Program-made: the position numbers and the translations under genes
Shown here: positions 18,374 to 29,000 of the stretch, one piece after another
Layout of the letters: every line of letters starts with the position of its first letter
How positions within the stretch are numbered: the stretch's first letter is position 1
Source of the DNA: Kineothrix alysoides
Lineage (GTDB): Bacteria > Bacillota > Clostridia > Lachnospirales > Lachnospiraceae
Length of the DNA stretch: 64,000 nucleotides
Assembly (NCBI RefSeq): GCF_000732725.1
Contig: NZ_JPNB01000001.1
Location: 124,001-188,000, forward strand
Direction: 5' to 3'
Notes under the pieces: model-generated
The model's input: the letters and a program-made list of their open reading frames with translations, nothing else
Databases searched by the model: none
What the model was told of the DNA's origin: nothing

Positions 18374-20224
18374 ATGGGCATTTTATCGGGTAAGAATATA
18401 GATGAGAATATAGATGGGAATATAAATAATAAAGCGGAGAGAAAAGCGGAGAAGAAAGCGCGGCGGGAACAGAAGAGGACACCGCTTAAGTGGAGCATGA
18501 TACTGGTCCTTATTTTGTGCTGGATACTGCCGCTTTCTATCATAGCGTATGCGATGCTGTATGTGACGACGAGCAAGATCAACAAGCAGATAGAGCGGAC
18601 CATCGTCACCTCTGCGGACAATGCGATAAAGATAAGCGAAATGCAGATGAACGCGGCGATCACCGCTTCGAAGAACGCCTCCTATCTGCCTACGATAAAG
18701 GAAAGCTGGCGTCAGTATAAAAAGGATGAGAATAAGACGGCTCTTTACGGAGAGGTAATACGATTTTTGGAGCAGCATTACCGATATGATGAGCACTTTT
18801 TATTCACCACCCTAATGTTTACGGAACAGCCTTACGAGCCTTATTTTACATCATTTTCGGGAAGTGCCAACAACGTCGCCTACCGGACGAATCTATATTT
18901 TATGGAAAAGGTGCATCCGTTAATCATGGACATATATCCTGATTTGGATACAGATGTGAAGCTGATCAACGTGGAAGGGCATATTTATTTAATCCGCAAT
19001 ATGATGGACTCAGCCTACCATCCTTTCGCGGTAATTGTCATGGAGCTGGACAGGGACAATATTTTTGGAAGTTTGGAAAGCGCATGGGGCTATACAGGAA
19101 GTCAGGTCTATGTGGACGGAGAACTGTTATTGGAAGATGAGAACAGCAAAATAGAAGCAGATATGGAAAATTTTCAGACAAACAGCAGAATGTCGCGGTT
19201 GATTCAGGAGGATGGGGAATATAATGTCTATACGGTAAGGAAGCCGGACATACATTATATGGAGTATGTCATATCGCTGAATAAGCAGCTCATCATCGAT
19301 GAGACGGCGGCAATCAAATATGTCTGCGCTTTTTTTGTCATCTTCATGATTCCGCTGACGATCATCGTATTCATCTTCTTTCATAGGAAAGTGACGAGGC
19401 CCATAGAGGGCTTGATTAAGGCCTCCCATATCATAGAAGAGGGAGAATTCGGCTATCAGATAGAACGGGCTGGGAACAGTCAGGAATTCAAGTACCTGAC
19501 GGAAGCGTTCAACAGCATGTCAGAGAAGTTAAAGCATCAGTTTGAAACTATATATTCGGAGGAGCTTGCACTTAAGGATGCCAGAATTATGGCGCTTCAA
19601 TCCCAGATCAATCCTCATTTTCTCAATAACACGCTGGAGATCATAAATTGGGAGGCAAGAATCAATGAGGACTATAAGGTGAGCCAGATGATAGAGAACC
19701 TGTCCATTATGCTGGAGGCTACTATGGACAGAAGACACAGACGATTTGTCACTCTGGTGGAAGAGCTGTCCTATGTGGATGCCTATTTATTCATTATTTC
19801 TAAACGTCTGGGGGAGCGCATGCATGTGGAGAAGAATACGGACGATACGCTGTTCAACGTGAGAGTTCCCAGACTGATCATACAGCCTATCATCGAGAAT
19901 GCGGTGGAGCATGGAATCATTGGGCAGCCAAGAGCGAAAGTAACCTTAAATGTCTTTGCGGATGAGGATAAGCTGGTAATAGAGGTGCGCAATACCGGCA
20001 CGATGTCGAAGAAAGATGAAGAGAAGATAGAGCAGCTTTTAGGAGATGAGCAGGAAGTGGGTGAACTTAGCTCCACGAGTCTCGGAATAAAGAACGTGAA
20101 TAGGAGAATCAGGATTATATATGGAGAGGAGTGCGGACTCACTGTAAAAAATGCCGAAAATTATGAGACAGTGAGCAGAATTACTGTCAAATTGGATATG
20201 ACAACAATAAAAGACAATAAATAG
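18374..20224 (+). CDS. YesM-type sensor histidine kinase
   Basis: After a charged N-terminus, a membrane segment (about 39-60) precedes a ~250-residue extracellular sensor, a second membrane segment (about 320-345, FFVIFMIPLTIIVFIFF), a HAMP linker, the His_kinase domain with LQSQINPHFLNNTLE (phospho-His about 415) and a HATPase domain with IIQPIIENAVEHG. This family pairs with AraC-type response regulators and usually senses sugars or peptides, often near ABC sugar importers. The partner regulator is at 21747. A lipoprotein binding protein lies between the two. Confidence 0.93.
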   Translation: MGILSGKNIDENIDGNINNKAERKAEKKARREQKRTPLKWSMILVLILCWILPLSIIAYAMLYVTTSKINKQIERTIVTSADNAIKISEMQMNAAITASKNASYLPTIKESWRQYKKDENKTALYGEVIRFLEQHYRYDEHFLFTTLMFTEQPYEPYFTSFSGSANNVAYRTNLYFMEKVHPLIMDIYPDLDTDVKLINVEGHIYLIRNMMDSAYHPFAVIVMELDRDNIFGSLESAWGYTGSQVYVDGELLLEDENSKIEADMENFQTNSRMSRLIQEDGEYNVYTVRKPDIHYMEYVISLNKQLIIDETAAIKYVCAFFVIFMIPLTIIVFIFFHRKVTRPIEGLIKASHIIEEGEFGYQIERAGNSQEFKYLTEAFNSMSEKLKHQFETIYSEELALKDARIMALQSQINPHFLNNTLEIINWEARINEDYKVSQMIENLSIMLEATMDRRHRRFVTLVEELSYVDAYLFIISKRLGERMHVEKNTDDTLFNVRVPRLIIQPIIENAVEHGIIGQPRAKVTLNVFADEDKLVIEVRNTGTMSKKDEEKIEQLLGDEQEVGELSSTSLGIKNVNRRIRIIYGEECGLTVKNAENYETVSRITVKLDMTTIKDNK

Positions 20225-20347
20225 CAATTCTGGCAATTTTACTATTTCTTAAGTTTTAATAGAATAAATAGTATAGGAAAGCTGAAATTTGCTATGAACA
20301 ATTCAAGGAAGATCATCGCATATCCATATATATGGGAGGTTTCAGAT

Positions 20348-21661
20348 ATGAAAAAGGTATTAGCAGCGCTAATAGTGGGGGCAGGAATTTTTGTAATGGC
20401 AGGTTGCAGCGCGGATTCGGCGAAGAAGGCGCAAGTGTCTGCCGGAGAGCTTCCGGTTACCCTCAATGTAGTTACTACGTTCGCAGGTGAGGACACCAAT
20501 GCCGGGAACTATCAGGAAGCGATTGCCAAATGGCAGGAGGAAACCGGAAACGCTATCAACGACGCTTCCGGAACTGTAACAGAGACCTTGAAAGCGAGAA
20601 TAATATCGGATTTTGAAATGGGTTCTGAGCCGGATGTGCTGTTTTATTTTAACGGTATGGATGCCAACCCCTTCGTCGAAGGAGGAAAGGTTATTTCTAT
20701 CGATGAAATCCGCGCGGCATATCCCGATTACGCGTCCAATATGAAGGACGGTATGATGGGTGCGTCGCCGGTAGACGGCAGGAATTATTCCGTACCCATG
20801 AACGGCTATTGGGAAGGCTTATTTGTTAATAAAGAGGTATGTCGGGCAGCGGGGGTAAAGATACCTACCTCTGATACCACATGGGAGGAATTCATGACGA
20901 TATGCCAAGCGATTAAGGATGCAGGGTATACTCCGATTGCGGCATCCTTTGCAGAGGTTCCCCATTACTGGTTTGAATTCTGCATTTATAATTATTTGGA
21001 CACTGCATCCCACAACATCCTTCCGAAGGCTATTGATGATGAGCAAGGGACGGCGTGGGTTAACGGTATTATGGACATGAAGAATCTATATGACAGAGGA
21101 TTTTTGCCCGCTAACACATTGTCTGCCACCGACGGGGAAACATTCCAGCTATTTGTGGACGGAAAGGCAGCATTTTTAATTGACGGCTCATGGAAGGTGG
21201 GCGGTATTGAGGAAGCGACGGAGGATATCGATAATTTTACGGTTACATATGTACCCGCTAAGGATAAGCGCAAGTCTACGGATATTGTCGGAGGATTGTC
21301 CTCCGGTTGGTATATTACGAAGAAGGCATGGAACGACCCGGAGAAACAGAAGGCATGTGTGGATTTCATTACCTACATGACCAGCGATGAGATGGTAACC
21401 AAGTTCGCTTCAGTGGCGACCACAGCTTTAAAGGAAGGTACGCAGGTGGATAAGAGCAAGCTGTCTTCGCTTGCGGTGGCCGGATTGGAAATGGTGGAAG
21501 GGGCTACCGGTATGGCTTCTGCGCTTCAGGACCAGCTTACACAGGAGCAGCGGGTGCCGGTATTCAATTCCATGGCGGATATTCTGACGGGTAAAGAGGA
21601 GGTGAAGGATGCTGTGGTGCAGCTCATCGATTTGGTGGAAGAAGCGCAGATGCAGGAGTAG
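20348..21661 (+). CDS. Extracellular solute-binding lipoprotein (family 1, sugar type)
   Basis: A signal peptide with lipobox (KKVLAALIVGAGIFVMAGC) marks a lipoprotein anchored at Cys19. The mature part resembles ABC sugar-binding proteins (COG1653 type): LPVTLNVVTTFAGED, EPDVLFYFNG, NGYWEGLFVNKEV, AAFLIDGSWKVGG and SSGWYITKKA. The start at 20348 has GGGAGG eight bases upstream; the open frame runs 18 codons further without a ribosome site. No permease or ATPase gene is present on either side. Because it is framed by the kinase and its response regulator, it may present a ligand to the sensor rather than feed a dedicated transporter, though permeases elsewhere in the genome are possible. Confidence 0.9.
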   Translation: MKKVLAALIVGAGIFVMAGCSADSAKKAQVSAGELPVTLNVVTTFAGEDTNAGNYQEAIAKWQEETGNAINDASGTVTETLKARIISDFEMGSEPDVLFYFNGMDANPFVEGGKVISIDEIRAAYPDYASNMKDGMMGASPVDGRNYSVPMNGYWEGLFVNKEVCRAAGVKIPTSDTTWEEFMTICQAIKDAGYTPIAASFAEVPHYWFEFCIYNYLDTASHNILPKAIDDEQGTAWVNGIMDMKNLYDRGFLPANTLSATDGETFQLFVDGKAAFLIDGSWKVGGIEEATEDIDNFTVTYVPAKDKRKSTDIVGGLSSGWYITKKAWNDPEKQKACVDFITYMTSDEMVTKFASVATTALKEGTQVDKSKLSSLAVAGLEMVEGATGMASALQDQLTQEQRVPVFNSMADILTGKEEVKDAVVQLIDLVEEAQMQE

Positions 21662-21746
21662 CCTTTTACGATTTTTTGCTTTTAAGATGCTTTTCTTGTC
21701 GAGCTTTTTGTGATAGAATCCATATATGATTATGGAGGTATCACGC

Positions 21747-22541
21747 ATGTATAAAGTAGTGATTATTGATGATGAACCGATTATAGTAAGGGGCCTTAAG
21801 AAAGCGGTGAAGTGGGAGAACCTCGACTGTCTGGTGGTGGGAACCGCGGGGGATGGAGTGGAAGGCTTGGAGGTAATCCGAAGAGAAAAGCCGGACATAC
21901 TAATATCCGATATTTCTATGCCTAAAATGGACGGGCTTAGCATGATAGCTGCTTTGAAATCGGAATTTCCCGACATGGAGGTTACGATTCTCACAGGCTT
22001 TCGCGATTTCGACTATGCGCAGGAGGCAATCCGGCTGGGAGTATGCCGTTTTTTGTTAAAACCATCGAAGATGGAAGAACTGGATGAAGCACTTTTTGCC
22101 ATGCTGGCAAATCTGAAGAATAATCCTTCTGTAGTAAAGCGTTTATTGGAAGGCCGGGACGAGGCAGCAGAGGAAAATGAAGAGGTGCTCGATAGTGCGG
22201 CAAGCAGCTTTATTGTCAAAAATGCCCTCGCGTACATAGAGAAGAATTATAAAGAGAGGCTTAAGCTGGCGGACGTTGCGGACAACGTGTATGTAAGCCA
22301 GTGGCATTTGAGCAAGCTGTTAAATAAATATACCGGACAGAATTTTTCAGAGATATTGAACAATGTCCGGATGGAGCAGGCAAAAAGGCTGCTTACCAAT
22401 CCATCTTTGAGGATTGGAGATATTGCGGAAGAGGTGGGTTTTTTGGATATGGCCCATTTTTCCAGAGTGTTTAAAAAACAGGTGGGGATATCTGCAAATG
22501 AATACCGCAATACGGTATTATGCGATGGAAAGGATTCGTAA
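21747..22541 (+). CDS. YesN-type response regulator (receiver plus AraC HTH)
   Basis: Receiver domain with IIDDEP, phospho-acceptor Asp55 in [22 protein letters not shown] and LLKPSK. The C-terminal AraC/XylS pair of helix-turn-helices includes [19 protein letters not shown] and [19 protein letters not shown]. The start at 21747 has GGAGG upstream. It is the cognate partner of the YesM kinase at 18374 by architecture and order. Target promoters are probably nearby (binding protein, chemoreceptor, GH94 operon), which is inference. Confidence 0.93.
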   Translation: MYKVVIIDDEPIIVRGLKKAVKWENLDCLVVGTAGDGVEGLEVIRREKPDILISDISMPKMDGLSMIAALKSEFPDMEVTILTGFRDFDYAQEAIRLGVCRFLLKPSKMEELDEALFAMLANLKNNPSVVKRLLEGRDEAAEENEEVLDSAASSFIVKNALAYIEKNYKERLKLADVADNVYVSQWHLSKLLNKYTGQNFSEILNNVRMEQAKRLLTNPSLRIGDIAEEVGFLDMAHFSRVFKKQVGISANEYRNTVLCDGKDS

Positions 22542-22600
22542 AGAGTCCTGACGTGAAAGATTTCCCCCAAGCCGTAAGATTACTATTGGGAGGAAACAAA

Positions 22601-24670
22601 ATGCGTAAAATTTCTACATCGATTATCGTTTCTATCATCGCTTGTGTTTTAGTCGCATCCATCGCGGTGGGGGCTATCAGCACAAAGGTAGCGGTGAAGG
22701 AAATCAATAAGGAGGCCAGAGAAAAGCTGAGTGCGATGTCTCTGCAATATGCAGGAGACATCAATATGAAGTATCAGAATCTGGAAAGCCTTGCGGAGAG
22801 TATATCGTCGTATATCGTGGGTACCTATGAGCCGATAAGGCTCAGCGATAAGGCTTATAACAAAGCGTATATGAAGAAACTGGGCGGCTATCTGGCACGT
22901 ATTACGCAGCTTCATCCAGAGGTCGCGAGCATGTATGCCTACACCGAACCTGAGGTACAGCTGGGAGTTACCGGAACATGGTATAGTCAGGGAAAACTGG
23001 TGGAAATGGATGCTGTTTCTGAGTACGATAATTATTTGAACCGTGCTGCAAACTGGGAATGGTATTATCAGACGAAGGAAGCGGGAGAAGCGATTTGGCT
23101 TGATCCCTATTATAAAGAAGCTTTTGACAAATCCTGTGTAAGCCGTTGCGAACCGGTTTATGTGGAGGAGAAGCTGGTAGGCATCATCGGTGTGGATGTG
23201 GATTTCAATGAGATATCTGATATGATACGCGGAATCTCCATTTATGATACCGGAAGGGCGTTTTTGCTCAATACGAAGCAGCAATTTCTTGTGGATGAAA
23301 GCTATACGATAACGGATACGCTGGAAAGCGTAGGCTATATCGGCTTGATGGAGGCTCTTAAAGAGAACAGCACCGGAGTGGTGGAGATGGATCTGGGAGG
23401 CGTAAAGTCATTGGTAAGCTTTGTAAAGCTGGATAATGGATATACGCTTGTGCTCTTGGCGTCGGTTTCAGAGGTGGAAAGCGGAATCGCCTCCATGCAA
23501 AGAAGTGCGTTCTTTGTCATATTGTTCGTGAGTTTATTCATATGTATCTTCGCCTTTATGATAGGAGGCACTATATCCAATCCTCTTAAAAAGATGGTGG
23601 TGGATTTAAAGAAGATGCAGGAGAGCGATTTTACCGGCAGCGAATATGTGAAGTATTTGAATAAGAAAAACGAAATCGGCAAGATTGCCATCGCCATAGA
23701 TAAGGTACAAAAATCCATGGGGCATGTGATTGAGACGATGTCCGGTGAGGGAAAAGGAATTAGAGAGGCGTCGGGCAATCTGGGCAGCATTATTGACGAT
23801 TATAACAATATGGTAACGAATATTTCTTCTGTGTCTCAGGAGCTGGCGGCGGGAATGCAAGAAACTTCAAACATGGCGGACCATCTGGGAGAGACATCGA
23901 AACGCATGGAGGAATACGTTGCTGTCATGGAAAGGCAGAACGGGGAAGGTATTGAAAATATAGCGGCGATTTATGATAGAGCAGGAAGGCTGAATAAGGA
24001 ATCTCAGAGTGCAGAAAAGGAAAACGAGATTCTTATCGATACTACCAAGAAGCGTCTGGAAGAGGCAATTACGGATTCCGGTCAGGTAGAGCAGATCAAC
24101 GAGCTGACGAAGGCTATTCTCAGCATCTCTGATTCCACTAATCTTCTCGCCCTCAATGCATCCATAGAAGCGGCCAGAGCGGGCCAGGCGGGAAAGGGAT
24201 TTTCGGTAGTTGCGGAGGAGATCAGGAAGTTAGCAGAGAGCTCCAAGGATACCGCCGGAGAGATTCAGCGGATTACCCAAATGGTAACGGAAAGCGTGAA
24301 ACATTTGTGTGACTGTGCTACGCAGGTCCTTTCCTACATGGATACCAATGTTAGAAAGACATATCAGCATCAGGTGGAAATCAGCAAGCAGTATCATGAG
24401 GATGCGGAAAATATCGACGGTATTTTGAAGCAGTTCTCTGATGTGGCGAAGAAAATAAGCGGAGAGAATGAAGTCATTATGCAGGTTATCGACAGCCTGC
24501 AGAGGGCTACCACGGATGGAGCCGTAGGTACAGAGGAAGTGGCCCATAGTGCGGAGGGAATGCTGCACGGTACGCAGGGCTTGCAGGAGGCAGGCGTTAA
24601 GCTTCAGGAAATCGTGCATGAGATGGAAGCGACTATTGCGGCGTTTCATGTGCCGCAGGAAGAAGCGTAA
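22601..24670 (+). CDS. Methyl-accepting chemotaxis protein with Cache-type sensor
   Basis: Transmembrane chemoreceptor of about 689 residues. N-terminal membrane segment (about 7-28), an extracellular dCache-like domain ([32 protein letters not shown]), a second membrane segment (about 300-325), HAMP, and the cytoplasmic signalling domain. The conserved hairpin tip is clear: [20 protein letters not shown] followed by [13 protein letters not shown]. Start at 22601 is favoured by GGGAGG; the open frame extends back into the regulator gene. It lies 59 bp after the YesN gene, so the ligand may be the same as that sensed by YesM and the binding protein. It ends at a strong terminator. Confidence 0.93.
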   Translation: MRKISTSIIVSIIACVLVASIAVGAISTKVAVKEINKEAREKLSAMSLQYAGDINMKYQNLESLAESISSYIVGTYEPIRLSDKAYNKAYMKKLGGYLARITQLHPEVASMYAYTEPEVQLGVTGTWYSQGKLVEMDAVSEYDNYLNRAANWEWYYQTKEAGEAIWLDPYYKEAFDKSCVSRCEPVYVEEKLVGIIGVDVDFNEISDMIRGISIYDTGRAFLLNTKQQFLVDESYTITDTLESVGYIGLMEALKENSTGVVEMDLGGVKSLVSFVKLDNGYTLVLLASVSEVESGIASMQRSAFFVILFVSLFICIFAFMIGGTISNPLKKMVVDLKKMQESDFTGSEYVKYLNKKNEIGKIAIAIDKVQKSMGHVIETMSGEGKGIREASGNLGSIIDDYNNMVTNISSVSQELAAGMQETSNMADHLGETSKRMEEYVAVMERQNGEGIENIAAIYDRAGRLNKESQSAEKENEILIDTTKKRLEEAITDSGQVEQINELTKAILSISDSTNLLALNASIEAARAGQAGKGFSVVAEEIRKLAESSKDTAGEIQRITQMVTESVKHLCDCATQVLSYMDTNVRKTYQHQVEISKQYHEDAENIDGILKQFSDVAKKISGENEVIMQVIDSLQRATTDGAVGTEEVAHSAEGMLHGTQGLQEAGVKLQEIVHEMEATIAAFHVPQEEA

Positions 24671-24740
24671 TATTGTATGGGGGACTTTGATCTGTGGGTT
24701 CCTGATGTAAGATGAAATATAAATGAATAGCGGGGAATGA

Positions 24741-24777
24741 AAGTAAGAGGGTGGAGTCACCCTCTTACTTGTTTTTT
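24741..24777 (+). terminator. Terminator after the chemoreceptor gene
   Basis: A perfect 13-bp stem, AAGTAAGAGGGTG (24741-24753) with CACCCTCTTACTT (24758-24770), closes a GAGT loop and is followed by G and TTTTTT. Confidence 0.9.
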
Positions 24778-24817
24778 AGGGTGGGGGAACGTATAATGAA
24801 GTGTAGGGGTGGGGGAA

Positions 24818-25101
24818 TTTTATGTGTAATTTGGGAGGTTGTGAAAGGCTTTCTTCGGTGGATTGGGTTTCTGTTCTGACGTTCGCGGCTGTATTTTCTA
24901 AAGAAAACCGTGAATGTAATGAGGACGGACGGGCCGGCAGCAAAGTACATCCATGTACTATGCTGCCTAAACGCCGCATCCTTGCGGCGTTTTCCCTGGG
25001 TGCCTAGGGTTTTCTTAAGAAAATGCAAGCCGCTCACTAAAAGAACTGAAACCCAATCCACCGAAGAAAGCCTCGGCAAGGTTGTAAAAGCGTATATAAA
25101 A
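24818..25101. repeat. 285-bp structured inverted-repeat element, copy 1
   Basis: The ends fold back on each other: the left arm around GGCTTTCTTCGGTGGATT matches the complement of the right arm at 31 of 32 positions in its best part. Inside are two more stems: GGCAGCAAAGTACAT with ATGTACTATGCTGCC, and CGCCGCA-TCCT-TGCGGCG followed by TTTT, then the conserved CCCTGGGTGC. A second copy lies at 38554-38840. It fills most of the 527-bp gap between the chemoreceptor and HAD genes. Short open frames crossing it are not convincing. It may be a palindromic mobile repeat or a structured RNA. Confidence 0.85.
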
Positions 25102-25197
25102 TTAATGAGGTTAGGGAATGAAATTGTATATAAAATTGGTAAGGTTATGGACTATATAATTGTTTAAATTTATATAAAGGACGGGAGATAATAAGAG

Positions 25198-26022
25198 ATG
25201 GGCGATTGGACGATGCTTCCTGAGGTAAATGAGGATAGAGAGGGAATTTTGGCGGGGATTGAATGTTTTGCATTGGATATGGATGGAACGGTTTATTTGG
25301 GGGAACGGTGGATCGAGGGGGCGAGGGAATTTTTAAAGAGGATTGAAGATTCGGGGAAGAGGTATGTGTTCCTGACGAATAATTCTTCCAAGAATGCACA
25401 GGTATATGTGGAGAAGCTGCGCCGTATGGGGCTTGAGGTGGGGATGGATAAAGTAGTTACATCGGGGCAGGCGACCATTTATTATTTGAAGAGGTATTTT
25501 CCGGGGAAGCGGGTGTTCTTGCTAGGGAATGATATGCTGGCTGAGGAATTTGAGAAAGAGGGAATCGTGCTTGTGGAGGAGAAGCCGGAGGTGGTAGTGA
25601 CTGCTTTCGATACTACGCTCACCTACGCGAAGATGTGTAGGGTGTGTGATTTTGTGCGGGAGGGGCTTCCCTATATTGCTACTCACCCTGACTATAACTG
25701 TCCTACGGAAACGGGATTTATTCCGGATGTGGGGGCGATTCATGCGTTTATTCATGCGTCTGCGATGCGCTATCCGGATAGAATTATCGGAAAGCCGAAC
25801 GCGGATATGATGGATTATTTGATAGAGCGGACCGGGGCGGACAGGGCAAAGACGGTAATGGTGGGGGACAGGCTTTATACGGATATTGCGGCGGGAAGGA
25901 ATAATGGCTTATGGAGCATTCTTGTTTTGAGCGGTGAAGCTTCTATGAAAGATGCGGAGGAATCGGAGGTAAAGCCTCATCTTATTTTTGATTCGGTAAG
26001 GGAGATTATGCGGTATTTGTAG
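25198..26022 (+). CDS. HAD-IIA (NagD-like) sugar or nucleotide phosphatase
   Basis: HAD superfamily motifs: nucleophile and acid in LDMDGTVYLG (about residues 25-34), motif II TNNSS, lysine in GKPNADMM and motif IV VGDRLYTDI. The cap region (C2 type) lies between motifs II and III, as in NagD and pNPPase. The family dephosphorylates small phosphorylated sugars or nucleotides; the true substrate is unknown. At 274 residues it is normal in length. RBS GGGAG precedes ATG. addB starts 39 bp downstream. Confidence 0.9.
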   Translation: MGDWTMLPEVNEDREGILAGIECFALDMDGTVYLGERWIEGAREFLKRIEDSGKRYVFLTNNSSKNAQVYVEKLRRMGLEVGMDKVVTSGQATIYYLKRYFPGKRVFLLGNDMLAEEFEKEGIVLVEEKPEVVVTAFDTTLTYAKMCRVCDFVREGLPYIATHPDYNCPTETGFIPDVGAIHAFIHASAMRYPDRIIGKPNADMMDYLIERTGADRAKTVMVGDRLYTDIAAGRNNGLWSILVLSGEASMKDAEESEVKPHLIFDSVREIMRYL

Positions 26023-26061
26023 CAGGAGGTTGCTATTCACAGCAGGAGAGGAGTATGACAG

Positions 26062-29000
26062 ATGGGATTGCGTTTTTATTTCGGAGCTTCGGGTGCAGGA
26101 AAGAGCACGAGGCTGCATGAGGAAATGGTGAGGCGGGGAATGGAAGAGCCTGATACCAATTTCCTCATTATTGTACCGGACCAGTTTACCATGCAGACGC
26201 AGATGGATTTGGTAAAGGCACATCCGAGGAAAGGGATTATGAACATTGATGTTCTTAGCTTTGGAAGGCTTTCTCACAGAATTCTGGAAGAGGTGGGGGC
26301 GGACAGGCGCGCGGTGTTAGATGATACCGGGAAGAGTCTGGTCCTTAGAAAGGTAGCGGAGGATATACAAGAAGAGATGCCGGTAATCGGAAGTAATCTT
26401 CGTAAAATCGGGTATATTCATGAGGTGAAATCCGTGATCTCGGAGTTCATGCAGTACGGAATCGGAGAAAAGGAACTCGGTGAGCTTGCGGCCTACGCTG
26501 AAAAACGGGGGGCGCTTTATCATAAACTGAAGGATTTGGAACTGCTTTATAAGAAATTTCTCGAATATATACGGGATAAATATATTACTACAGAGGAAAC
26601 GCTGGATTTGCTCTGTGAGCTGCTTCCAAAGTCCAGGCTGGTAAAGGGGAGCGTGATAGCCTTCGACGGCTTTACGGGCTTTACGCCGATTCAGAACAGA
26701 TTGATCCAGCGGTTGATGACGCTGGCGGGGGAGGTCATCGTTACGGTGGTGATGGACGCCGGTCAGGATCCGTATAAGCCGGATGGAGAGCAGAAGCTTT
26801 TTTACTTAAGCAAGAAGACTACCGCAGACTTAAGGAAGCTTGCGGCGGAGGCAGGCGTGCCCTTTGGAACAGACGTGTTCTTGAAGGAGGAGCGGCTGCC
26901 AAGATTTCAGAACAACGAAGAAATGCAGCATCTGGAAAAGTATTTGTTCCGGTATCCTGCCAAGGTGTATGGAAAGGATAGCGAAGCGCTGCATCTTTTT
27001 GAGACCTCTTCGCCGGGAGAAGAGATGAGGCAGGTATGCATCGAGATAAAGCGGCTCATTAGAGAGAAGCATTATTGTTACCGGGATTTTGCCATCGTAA
27101 CGGGAAATATGGAGACTTATGCGGGACATGCCCAGACGAAAGCAGCGAAGTTCGAAATTCCCGTATTTATCGATCAAACAAAGGGAATCTTGTTAAATCC
27201 CTTTATCGAATATATAAGAAGCGCACTTAAAATTGTTATGGAGAACTTTTCCTATCAATCTGTGTTTCATTATCTGCGCAGCGGTCTTGCCGACTTTACG
27301 AGGGAAGAGACGGACCGGATGGAAAACTATGTAATTGCCAGAGGAATCAAGGGTAAAAAAAGGTGGATGGACATTTTCACAGGAAAGGAAGAGGAAGGCG
27401 AGGAAGAAGAGCTTGCTCGACTGAACGGTATACGTGAGAGGTTTGTAGGACAGATCATCCCTCTTACCCGAAAAGCGGACACCGCCGGGGAAAAAATAAA
27501 GGCGTTGTATGGGTTTATAACGGAGAATAAGGTTCAGGAGAAGCTGGCAGCATATGAAAAAATGTTCGAGAGGAAAAATGATGCCGCCAGAGCCAAGGAG
27601 TACGGGCAAATATATCGCCTGGTCATAGATTTGCTGGATCAGATTGAAAGTCTGCTTTCGGATGAAAAAATGAATATGAAAGAGTTCGCCGATATTCTGG
27701 ATGCGGGTTTTGGAGAAATAGAAGTAGGAATGATTCCTCAGAATGTGGACCGGGTTGTAGTAGGTGACATCGAGAGAACTCGTCTGAAGGAAATCAAGGT
27801 GCTCTTTTTCATAGGGGTCAATGATGGAAATATACCCAAAAATGCTGGAATGGGTGGAATTATATCCGATATCGACAGGGAATTCCTTCAGGAATCGCCC
27901 TATGCGCTGGCACCTACGCCAAGGCAGCAGATGTACATACAAAGGTTGTATCTTTATATGAATATGACCAAGCCCTCGGAGTACTTATATCTTTCCTACT
28001 GCAAGGTGAGCGGAGAGGGTAAGAGCCTGCGCCCTGCATATCTGATTGATACGCTAAGCAAGCTGTTTCCTCGCCTGAAGGCACAGAAGCCGGAGCTTAA
28101 GAATCCGGAGGAGAAACTGGAAACGAAGCGGGCGGGGCTGGACTATCTGACGTCCATGCTGAGGGAATATGCAGCAGGGAAGCTGGGAGAGGAAGACAAA
28201 AGAAGGTTCTTTACGGTTTACCGCGCTTACCTTGGGGATGAGGTATATAAAAGCCGTATTGGAGAGCTTATCGAAGCGGCATTTACCTATTATCGGGAAA
28301 AAGGTCTGGGTAGGGAAATTGCCGGAGCTTTGTACGGAAATCTCTTGGTCAGCAGTGTAAGTCGTCTGGAAACTTATGCGGCTTGTGCCTATGCCCACTT
28401 TCTGAAATATGGCCTTTCTCTGGAAGAAAGGGAGGAATACAGCTTCGAAGCGGCTGATATGGGAAATGTGTTTCATGGAGTACTGGAGCTATTTGCCGGA
28501 AAGCTGCAGGAGCAGGGCTATACATGGTTCGATTTCGGCGAGGAGGAAGCGGAGGAAATGCTGACTCAGGCCATGGATGGCTATGCGGCTGCCTATGGGA
28601 ATACGATTTTATACAGCACTGCGAGGAACGAATATGCCATAGACCGAATGCGCCGCATTTTAAAACGCACGGTGCTCACGTTGCAACACCAGCTGAGAAA
28701 GGGAAGCTTTATCCCTGAAAACTTTGAGATGTCCTTCCAGATGGCAGACAATCTGGAGTCAGTGAATATCGCCCTTTCGGGGGAAGAGAGGATGAAGCTG
28801 CGGGGGCGGATTGACCGTATCGATACTTATGAGGATGAAGAGCATGTGTACGTAAAGGTAATAGACTATAAATCGGGGAACAGAAAGTTTAACCTGGCAG
28901 CGCTTTATTACGGGCTGCAGCTTCAGCTTGTGGTATATATGAACGCTGCCGTAGAATTGGAAAAGAAGAAATATCCGGATAAAGAAGTTGTTCCGGCAGC

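Noticed and set aside
18374-24670. Complete ABC sugar importer operon
   Set aside because: Only the binding protein is present; no permease or ATPase gene lies in or beside the block.
24765-25079. Open frames crossing the first 285-bp element, and similar frames at 38497-38754
   Set aside because: They resemble each other only because the DNA element is repeated. Coding does not explain the paired changes in the stems, and no ribosome site is seen.
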